A DNA stretch of 64,000 nt, from positions 1 to 64,000 of the forward strand of contig CAKPMN010000002.1 of assembly GCA_934168005.1 (NCBI GenBank), given 5' to 3'. The notes under the pieces were generated by a model. It ran no database searches. It was not told where the DNA came from and worked only from the letters and a program-made list of their open reading frames with translations. The position numbers were made by a program, and so were the translations under genes. Positions 43,217-50,700 of the stretch are shown one piece after another (position 1 is the first letter of the stretch; each line of letters starts with the position of its first letter). This stretch comes from an uncultured Bacilli bacterium. GTDB lineage: Bacteria > Bacillota_I > Bacilli_A > RF39 > UBA660.

Positions 43217-43660
43217 ATGAGAGTAATATTTTTAAAAGACGTAAAAGGTCAAGGTAAAAAAGATGAAATAAAAGAAGTAAAAGATGGTTATGCAATGAAC
43301 TTTTTGATAAAAAAAGGATATGCAACCAAAGCAGATGAAACAGGATTAAAAAACTTATCAAGAGAACAAGAAACAAGAAAACTAGAAGAATCTCTACTAG
43401 TTAAAGATATGGAATCATTAAAGGGTAAGATTGAAAAAGTAACATTAACATTCAAAGTAAAAACAGGAAAAGAAGAAAGAATGTTTGGACAAATATCAGT
43501 AAAACAAATCAAAGAAGAATTACAAAAAAAAGGCTTTAATATAGATAAGACAAAGATAAAGCTAGATCATCCTATAATGAGTTTAGGATGCCATGAAATA
43601 GATATAAATTTACATAAAGAGGTAGTTGCAAAACTAAAAATACAAGTAAAAGGTGCGTGA
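43217..43660 (+). CDS. rplI: 50S ribosomal protein L9
   Basis: 147 residues. The N-domain [20 protein letters not shown] with the [13 protein letters not shown] loop is diagnostic; a long helix and a C-domain ([29 protein letters not shown] written in part) follow. AAAGAGGTGGACTT precedes the ATG, and TATAAT at 43193-43198 overlaps the whiA stop. It ends TGA, five bases before the dnaB start. In Bacillota rplI-dnaB is the usual pair. Confidence 0.97.
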   Translation: MRVIFLKDVKGQGKKDEIKEVKDGYAMNFLIKKGYATKADETGLKNLSREQETRKLEESLLVKDMESLKGKIEKVTLTFKVKTGKEERMFGQISVKQIKEELQKKGFNIDKTKIKLDHPIMSLGCHEIDINLHKEVVAKLKIQVKGA

Positions 43661-43664
43661 TAAT

Positions 43665-45002
43665 ATGAATAAAGAAATGCCAAATGACATAGCAGCAGAA
43701 CAAGCAGTATTAGGTTCAATGTTTATGTCAAAAAAAGCATGCGAAAAGGTAATAGAAAGACTAAATCCGGATGCTTTCTATCTAGATAAACATGCTAAAA
43801 TATTTAAGGCAATCGCATCTTTAAAAGAAGCAGGAAGTCCAATCGACATAACAATAGTAACTAATGAACTAGAAAAAAGAAAAGAATTATCAAGTGTAGG
43901 TGGAGTAGAATATTTAAGTGACATAGTAATGATCGTTCCATCAGCAGCAAATGTAGAAGAATATATAAAAATAGTAGAAGAAAAATCAATTAGAAGAAGA
44001 CTTATAGAAGCAGCTTTATCAATAGAAACAGATAGTTATAACTGGAATGACACATTAGATGAACTATTAGATAGATCTGAAAAAAATTTAATGAATATTT
44101 CAAAAGCTAGAAGTGGTTCAGAATTTCAAGCAATATCAGATGTATTATATAGAGCCCAACTAAATCTAGAGAAACTATCACAAGTAAAAGGAGAAATAAC
44201 AGGATTACCAACAGGTTTTTATGACATAGATAAGATAACATCAGGTTTACATGAAAATGAATTGATCATTATAGCTGCTCGTCCAGCCATGGGAAAAACA
44301 GCATTTGCTTTAAACATTGCAACAAACATAGCAATGAATACAAAAAAAACAGTTGCATTATTTAACCTTGAAATGGGTGCAGAACAATTAGCAACTCGTA
44401 TGTTAGCATCAGTTGGACAAATTGAAGGTATGAGATTATCTTCTGGTAAACTAGAACATAATGACTGGAAGAGAGTAAATGAAGCTATATCTAGATTGGC
44501 AGATACAAGTATTTTTATTGATGATACTCCAGGTATTTCTATAGGTGAAATAAGAGCAAAATGTAGAAGATTAGCAAGTGAAGAAGATTTGGGAATAATA
44601 ATAATTGACTACTTACAATTGATTAGTGGTTCTGAAAAAACACAAAATAATAGACAATTAGAAATATCAGAGATATCAAGATCACTTAAAACTCTAGCAA
44701 TGGAACTTAGAATTCCTATCATTGCCTTAGCGCAATTATCTCGTAGTGTTGAATCAAGAGATGACAAAAGACCTATTCTAAGTGACTTAAGAGAGTCAGG
44801 ATCAATCGAACAAGATGCCGATATAGTTGCATTCTTATATCGTGATGATTATTATAACAAAGACACTGCAATAGATGAATCAACAAGTAAAAGTGAATTT
44901 ATTATAAGAAAACATCGTAGTGGTCCAACAGGAACAATAGATTTGATATTCAAAAGAAATACATCAACTTTTTTAAATTTCATAAATAAAGAAGAAGTGT
45001 AA
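43665..45002 (+). CDS. dnaB: Replicative DNA helicase DnaB
   Basis: Ring-shaped helicase of the replication fork. 445 residues from the ATG at 43665 (GTGCGTGATAAT in front). N-domain: PNDIAAEQAVLGSMF. RecA-like domain: Walker A AARPAMGKTAFALN, Walker B IIIDYLQLI, the arginine finger region (RKHRSGPTGTIDL) and AQLSRSVESR. It is named dnaC in Bacillus. The stop overlaps walJ by one base. Confidence 0.97.
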   Translation: MNKEMPNDIAAEQAVLGSMFMSKKACEKVIERLNPDAFYLDKHAKIFKAIASLKEAGSPIDITIVTNELEKRKELSSVGGVEYLSDIVMIVPSAANVEEYIKIVEEKSIRRRLIEAALSIETDSYNWNDTLDELLDRSEKNLMNISKARSGSEFQAISDVLYRAQLNLEKLSQVKGEITGLPTGFYDIDKITSGLHENELIIIAARPAMGKTAFALNIATNIAMNTKKTVALFNLEMGAEQLATRMLASVGQIEGMRLSSGKLEHNDWKRVNEAISRLADTSIFIDDTPGISIGEIRAKCRRLASEEDLGIIIIDYLQLISGSEKTQNNRQLEISEISRSLKTLAMELRIPIIALAQLSRSVESRDDKRPILSDLRESGSIEQDADIVAFLYRDDYYNKDTAIDESTSKSEFIIRKHRSGPTGTIDLIFKRNTSTFLNFINKEEV

Positions 45003-45766
45003 TGAAAGTATCAGTTTTAGCGAGTGGTTCTAAAGGAAATTCAACTTATATTAGTACAAAAGATTTAGATTTGCTAATAGACCTTGGGCCAACATGTCTT
45101 TATATAGAAAATAAATTGAAAGAGTTAGATGTAGAACCAAAGAACATAAAAGCAGTTTTAATAACCCATACTCATTCTGACCATACAAAAGGATTAAGAG
45201 TTTTCTATAAAAAATACAATCCAAAAATTTATTTAACTAAGAAGATGTATGATGATTTAAGTATGGAATTTGAAATAACCAATTACTGTCTAATTGAAAA
45301 AGATTTTAATATAGAAAATACTCATATAAAAGTAGTTAAAACATCTCATGATGCAAGTGATTCAAATGCATACGTTGTAGAAGAAGATAATAAATCGGTA
45401 GTTTATATAACAGATACTGGGTTTATTAACCAGAAATTTTTTAATGTTTTAAAAAATAGAAATGTTTATATAATGGAAAGTAACCACGATATAGAGATGC
45501 TTTTAAATGGAAGATATCCTTATCATTTAAAACAAAGAGTTCTAAGTGATAGGGGCCATTTATCAAATATAGACTCAGCTCATTATTTAAAAGAATTTAT
45601 AGGAAAAGATACAAAAAAAATCTTTTTAGCCCATTTAAGTGAAGAAAATAATACTTATGAAAAAGCTATTAATACATTAAAAGGAGTATTAGAAGAACAT
45701 GATATAAAATTTGATGATATTGAAATAGCAAAACAAAATGAAAAGACGGAGTTAATTAACTTATGA
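45002..45766 (+). CDS. walJ: MBL-fold hydrolase WalJ/YycJ
   Basis: 254 residues. Metallo-beta-lactamase fold, with metal ligands in ITHTHSDHTKG (HxHxDH), HDASDSNAY, ITDTG and a late His (FLAHLSEENN). The start VSVLASGSKGNSTYI is typical of YycJ/WalJ. In other Bacillota it sits in the walRK operon and affects DNA repair or division; here the two-component genes are absent, and it is between dnaB and rlmH. It overlaps both neighbours. Confidence 0.9.
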   Translation: MKVSVLASGSKGNSTYISTKDLDLLIDLGPTCLYIENKLKELDVEPKNIKAVLITHTHSDHTKGLRVFYKKYNPKIYLTKKMYDDLSMEFEITNYCLIEKDFNIENTHIKVVKTSHDASDSNAYVVEEDNKSVVYITDTGFINQKFFNVLKNRNVYIMESNHDIEMLLNGRYPYHLKQRVLSDRGHLSNIDSAHYLKEFIGKDTKKIFLAHLSEENNTYEKAINTLKGVLEEHDIKFDDIEIAKQNEKTELINL

Positions 45767-46212
45767 AAATAATATGTATTGGAAAAGTTAAAGAAGAATA
45801 TTTTAAAAATGGAATAAAAGAATATCAAACAAGATTGTCAAAATATACAAAACTAGATATTATTGAACTAAATGATTATGCCTTAACTCCTTCTTTAAAT
45901 AAGCAAAAAGAAGGAGAAGAAATATTAAAAAATATAAAAGAAAAAGATTATGTAATAACCTTAGAAATAAATGGTAAAAAATATAATTCAAAAGATCTAT
46001 CAGATAGAATAAATAAAATTCAAATTATAAATAGTAATATAGTATTTGTAATAGGTGGATCAGACGGACTATCTGATGAGGTTAAGAAAAGAAGTAATGA
46101 AGCTATATCTTTTTCAGATTTAACATTTCCTCATCAATTATTCAGAGTAATGCTATTAGAACAAATATACAGGTCATATAAAATTTTAAATAATGAATCA
46201 TATCATAAATAG
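45763..46212 (+). CDS. rlmH: 23S rRNA (pseudouridine1915-N3)-methyltransferase RlmH
   Basis: 149 residues, a SPOUT-class enzyme methylating position 1915 of 23S rRNA. It starts IICIGKVKEEYFKNGIKEY; the trefoil-knot SAM site is FVIGGSDGLSDEV, and the end FPHQLFRVMLLEQIYRSYKI is highly conserved. The ATG overlaps the walJ stop by four bases. Last gene of the rplI-dnaB-walJ-rlmH run. Confidence 0.97.
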   Translation: MKIICIGKVKEEYFKNGIKEYQTRLSKYTKLDIIELNDYALTPSLNKQKEGEEILKNIKEKDYVITLEINGKKYNSKDLSDRINKIQIINSNIVFVIGGSDGLSDEVKKRSNEAISFSDLTFPHQLFRVMLLEQIYRSYKILNNESYHK

Positions 46213-46221
46213 TTATGAACA

Positions 46222-46249
46222 TAAACAGTGTAAAAAACTGTTTTTTTTA
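46222..46249 (+). terminator. Intrinsic terminator after rlmH
   Basis: Stem ACAGT/ACTGT with loop GTAAAAA and eight T; weak stem. Confidence 0.6.
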
Positions 46250-46252
46250 ATA

Positions 46253-46283
46253 AAAAGATGTAGAAAAATATCTACATCTTAAT
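46253..46283 (-). terminator. Intrinsic terminator of ldh
   Basis: Stem AAGATGTAGA/TCTACATCTT with an AAAATA loop; on the minus strand it ends in a T-tract. Confidence 0.75.
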
Positions 46284-47180
46284 AGAGTTAATAGCTTCTT
46301 TAATTAAATCAATAGAATTTTGTAATCTTCTTTCTTCATCTTTATTTAAATTGACATAAATTTTATGAGATACACCATTTTTATTTATAACAGAAGGAAG
46401 ACTAACATAGACATCATTATCTTTATCATAAGTAGAAACAGTTAAAATAGTATTTTCGTCATTTAAAATAGCGTTAGTAATTCTAACTAGACACATACCA
46501 ATACCATAATAAGTTGCGCCTTTTTTATTTATTATTTCATAAGCAGCGTTTCTAACATCATTTTCTAAAGAATTAAGTTCATCATCATTTAGAAACATAC
46601 TTATATTTTGAAGTCCTATATTAGCATTACTCCAAGGAATAAATTCAGAGTCTCCGTGTTCTCCCATAACATATGCATGAACATTTTTAGGGTTGATTTT
46701 TAATTTATCACCAATCATAAAGCGTAATCTAGCAGTATCTAGACTAGTACCACTACCAATAACTCTACTAGAATCAATATTAGCATATTTCCATGTAATG
46801 TAAGTCATAACATCAAGAGGGTTGGTGGCAATTAAAAATACACCTTTAAATCCATTAGCCATAACATTATCAATAATACCTTTGAAAATAGCACTATTTT
46901 TATTAATTAAATCCATTCTAGTTTCACCAGGTTTTTGATTAGCACCTGCTGCAATACAAACCAAAGATGCGTCTTTACAATCTTCATAAGTTCCACTTTT
47001 AATTTTCATTTTATTAGGACCGACAGCTAAGCAATGATTTAAATCCATTACTTCACCTTCAACTCTATCCATATTTAGATCAATAAGTGCAAGTTCATTT
47101 ACACTATTTTTTTGGTTAAGCAAAGCATAAGCATAACTCATACCAACATTACCGCAACCGATAATAACTACTTTATTCAT
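46272..47180 (-). CDS. ldh: L-lactate dehydrogenase
   Basis: 302 residues. NAD-binding GCGNVGMSYAYALL at the N-terminus, AAGANQKPGETRMDL (substrate loop with Gln and the catalytic Arg), ATNPLDVMTY, and the active site GEHGDSEF with catalytic His. The Gln in the loop favours lactate over malate dehydrogenase. It regenerates NAD during fermentation and fits an anaerobic, saccharolytic cell. AGGTGATTAT precedes the ATG at 47180. It ends the run of minus-strand genes downstream of the XRE regulator, 60 bases apart. Confidence 0.93.
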   Translation of the reverse strand: MNKVVIIGCGNVGMSYAYALLNQKNSVNELALIDLNMDRVEGEVMDLNHCLAVGPNKMKIKSGTYEDCKDASLVCIAAGANQKPGETRMDLINKNSAIFKGIIDNVMANGFKGVFLIATNPLDVMTYITWKYANIDSSRVIGSGTSLDTARLRFMIGDKLKINPKNVHAYVMGEHGDSEFIPWSNANIGLQNISMFLNDDELNSLENDVRNAAYEIINKKGATYYGIGMCLVRITNAILNDENTILTVSTYDKDNDVYVSLPSVINKNGVSHKIYVNLNKDEERRLQNSIDLIKEAINSIKM

Positions 47181-47241
47181 ATAATCACCTAATAATATTA
47201 TAACTATTTTTTATTTCTTTTTTTACAAAATATACAAAACT

Positions 47242-47475
47242 TTACATTTTTTCTTTTTTACAAGCTGCATATGGTTTCTTTTCGTCGGTACGACATATCA
47301 AATAATCAACAGATGTGTGATAATAGTCAGCAAGCTTACATAAAATTTCAATAGGAATACCTCGTTTTCCAATTTCATAATATGAGTAAGTAACTTGTGA
47401 AATATATAAAATTTCACTTATTTTTTTTTGACTTAAATCATTATCTTCCCTTAAATCTTTCAATCTTAATCTCAT
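47242..47475 (-). CDS. XRE-family repressor at the glycine-rich protein locus
   Basis: 77 residues from the ATG at 47475 (CAGGTGATTTTT in front); an earlier in-frame GTG is part of that site. One helix-turn-helix domain: RLKDLREDNDLSQKKISEIL, YISQVTYSYYEIGKRGIPIE, LADYYHTSVDYLI, then a charged Cys-containing tail (AACKKEK). Divergent from the giant glycine-rich protein gene. Three matching palindromes lie in the shared upstream region, so it probably represses both itself and the plus-strand promoter. The ligand or signal is unknown; the Cys tail could be redox-sensitive. Confidence 0.88.
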   Translation of the reverse strand: MRLRLKDLREDNDLSQKKISEILYISQVTYSYYEIGKRGIPIEILCKLADYYHTSVDYLICRTDEKKPYAACKKEKM

Positions 47476-47501
47476 AAAAATCACCTGTTATTAATTTTAA
47501 T

Positions 47502-47518
47502 TAAAACAATATGTTTTA
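47502..47518. promoter_or_regulatory. Operator 1 (TAAAACA-type palindrome)
   Basis: TAAAACAATATGTTTTA, 17-bp imperfect palindrome 27 bp before the XRE start codon. It shares TAAAACA at one end and GTTTTA at the other with two more sites. Confidence 0.75.
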
Positions 47519-47547
47519 TTGACTTTTAAAACAGAGTGTTTTATAAT
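47519..47547 (+). promoter_or_regulatory. Promoter reading toward the giant glycine-rich gene
   Basis: TTGACT (47519-47524), 17 bases, TATAAT (47542-47547). Operator 2 fills its spacer and reaches the first two bases of the -10. Confidence 0.75.
47527..47543. promoter_or_regulatory. Operator 2, inside the promoter spacer
   Basis: TAAAACAGAGTGTTTTA, the same 17-bp palindrome type, located between the -35 and -10 boxes, where a bound repressor would block RNA polymerase. Confidence 0.75.
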
Positions 47548-47557
47548 TGAATTAAAT

Positions 47558-47574
47558 TAAAACAATACGTTTTA
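47558..47574. promoter_or_regulatory. Operator 3 (downstream of the start site)
   Basis: TAAAACAATACGTTTTA, third site, just downstream of the predicted transcription start. The three sites start 25 and 31 bp apart. Confidence 0.75.
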
Positions 47575-47618
47575 ATAATAGGGACAATTAATACATTATT
47601 ATGAGAGAAGGATATGAT

Positions 47619-47654
47619 ATGAAAAATGTTAGCAATAACGTTGTTTTTCGTTAA
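47619..47654 (+). CDS. Leader peptide of 11 residues
   Basis: ATG preceded by GAGAAGGATATGAT, reading MKNVSNNVVFR and a TAA stop. The same frame could start 18 bases earlier without a ribosome binding site. It ends four bases before a terminator-type hairpin in the leader of the giant glycine-rich gene, the classic layout for translation-coupled attenuation. No run of one amino acid stands out (three Val, three Asn). Too short to trust on coding evidence alone. Confidence 0.45.
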   Translation: MKNVSNNVVFR

Positions 47655-47657
47655 GCC

Positions 47658-47688
47658 AACAGTGCAATATCTAATTGCACTGTTTTTG
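47658..47688 (+). terminator. Attenuator-like terminator in the leader of the giant glycine-rich gene
   Basis: Perfect 11-bp stem AACAGTGCAAT/ATTGCACTGTT with loop ATCTA, followed by TTTTTG. It sits between the promoter and the gene, about 44 bases before the start codon, so transcripts must read through it. Confidence 0.75.
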
Positions 47689-47731
47689 TCATATTCTCAC
47701 TTAACTAATAATTAGCTGAGGGAGGAATTAT

Positions 47732-50700
47732 ATGAAAAAGGGTAAAAAAGGATTTGTAGTAAGTGCGGTATTGTACCCATTACTAGTATTGTTTCTAGCG
47801 ATAATCATGGGATTACTTTCCATGACAGATACAAGAAAAAGAATATTAGATAAAATGAAGTTAGAAATAACAGATAATATATTTGATGATGCAGCATGCT
47901 CATGCGATACAATACTAGCAAAATTAAACTATATTATCGCAAATGGAACTGGAGGATCTGGTGGAGACACAGGATCATATGCATATAACAAATTAACACT
48001 AAATGTAAAAACATATGAAGCATATAGTGACTTTCCGGTAGTAGGAAACATAATAGGAGATATCGCAGTATTGTCAACAACCCCAATAAAAAACTATTAT
48101 GTATCAACAAGTGTACCAAAAAGTCCACAAGAAGGAACAGTATGGATAGTACAAGATAATACAAGTAATTATTATGTAACATCAGATTGGAATAGGATTG
48201 GTATAAGTTATGTAATGCAGTATGAGAATAGTAAATGGGTATTAAAAAAATCATATGTTTATAACGGTGAATCATGGACAATGTTATACTATGTTAATTT
48301 AAAGAATGGATATGTAGATTTAACAAAATCAGATATAAATGCTGAGATAACAAAAACATATGACTATACAGGAGAATACCAAACATTTAAAGCAGTATTT
48401 TCAGGATACTACAAGATAGAGTTATGGGGAGCTCAAGGTGGAAGCTATTCATCTAGTGTAGTTGGTGGATTAGGATCATATACGTCTGGAGAAATATACT
48501 TAGATGCTGGTGAAATTTTATATGTATATATAGGTGGACAAGGAAAAAATCCATCAGGACTAGGTCCTGATTATACAGGAGGAACCGGTGGCTGGAATGG
48601 TGGCGGTGACGGAATAAGAAATGCTGGTAACAATGCAAACAAAGCAGCAGAAGGTGGCGGTGGAGCAACAGATATAAGACTTATTGGAACATCAGATAAG
48701 AAAAATTGGGATGAGTTTGATTCGTTAAAAACTAGAATTATGGTTGCGGCAGGAGGCTCAGGATCAGCATATTATGTAGATGCAGCAACAAATGGAACAG
48801 CCGGAGGCGGATTAAATGGATACGAAGGAATGTGTGATGGAGGTGCATGTTCAACAACACTTGAATCAAAATATGGTGGAATAGGTGCAACACAAACATT
48901 AGCTGGGTATAGTCCATATTCAAAGATATCAACAATGGGTGGCTTTGGATATGCTGGTAGTGGTGCAAAATCAAATTATGATGCTACTGGTGGAGGCGGT
49001 GGTTACTACGGAGGCGGAGGAGCTTTTGCCGGTGGTAATGGTAGAACAATCGGAGGATCAGGCTCAAGTTATATTTCAGGATTTAATGGTTGTAATTCTA
49101 TAAAAGAAGAAAGCAGTGCAGATAATATAATACATACAGGAAGTGCATATCACTATAGTGGCAAATATTTTTTAAATTCTATAATGGTTGACGGAAAAGG
49201 AAGTTCATGGGGAGAAGCATATGCAACAGCAACCAAAAATCAACCAACTTATGATGGTAAGTCAACTCAAATAGGAAATAGTGGAAATGGCTATGCAAAA
49301 ATTACACTAGAGACAGTTGAGGTAATATCTAAATCTGATATCGAGAAAAAACAGACAGAAGTAGAAAATAAATGGATATACAATTATTCAGGAACTTATC
49401 AAATATTTACAGCTCCAACAAGTGGATACTATAAAGCTGAATTGTGGGGAGCCCAAGGAGGAAGCTATTCTTCTAGTGTGATAGGAGGATATGGTTCATA
49501 TACAACAGGTGATATATATCTAAATAAAAACGAAAAATTGTATATATATGTAGGCGGACAAGGAACAAATCCGCTAGGTCTAGGTACTGACTATTCCGGA
49601 GGAACCGGAGGTTGGAATGGTGGTGGAGATGGACTTAGAAATTCAGGCAACACTGCAAACAAAGCAGCAGAAGGTGGCGGTGGAGCAACAGATATAAGAC
49701 TTGTATCTACATCAAGTCTAGGTAATTGGCTTGATTTTGAAAGTTTGAAATCACGAATCATGGTTGCAGCTGGAGGCTCTGGTTCAGCATATTATGCAGA
49801 TGCAGCAACAAATGGATCTGCCGGAGGTGGAATAAATGGATATGATGGAATGTGTGATGGTGGAGCTTGTTCGGCATCATCCGAATTAAATTACGGTGGA
49901 ATAGGTGCTACACAAGCCCTAGCAGGATATAGTCCAGTGTCAAAAACTAGTACAATAGGAGGATTTGGATACGCCGGAAGTGGAACTCCATCAAATTATG
50001 ACGCTACTGGCGGAGGCGGTGGTTACTATGGAGGTGGCGGAGCATTTGCTGGAGGAAATGGTAGAACTGTTGGTAGTACAGGTTCAAGTTATATATCAGG
50101 ATTTAATGGCTGCAATTCAATAGCAGAAGAGAGTACATCTACAAATATTTTACACACAGGGAGTGCATATCACTATAATGGATACTATTTTAAATCTGGC
50201 GTTATGATAGATGGAAAAGGTCAATCTTGGAACGAGGCTTATGCAAAAACATCACCATTACAACCAAATTATGACAATTCTGGTTCTATGACAGGAAATA
50301 GTGGACATGGATATGCTAAAATAACTAAAATTTCGACAGAAGAAAAATCTTCAGATGAAATTAGTGGCTATGAAGAAAAAAATAATAGTATATATGTATA
50401 TAACTATTCAAGTACATATCAGACTTTCATAGCCAGTAAATCAGGATATTATAAGATAGAACTATGGGGAGCTCAAGGTGGAAATTATAATACGAATGTA
50501 ATTGGTGGAAAAGGTGCATATACATATGGAAAAATTTACTTGGCAAAAGGTCAAAAACTATACGTATATGTAGGAGGTCAAGGAGAAAATCCAAGAGGTT
50601 TAGGAACAAATTATTCCGGAGGAAGCGGTGGCTGGAATGGCGGTGGAGATGGTATGAGAAATTCAGGAAACTCAAACAATAAATTTGCCGGAGGCGGAGG

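Noticed and set aside
47580..47731. Known riboswitch in the leader of the giant protein
   Set aside because: I could not match the leader to c-di-GMP, SAM, TPP, purine or glycine consensus elements; only the short frame and the terminator hairpin are supported.
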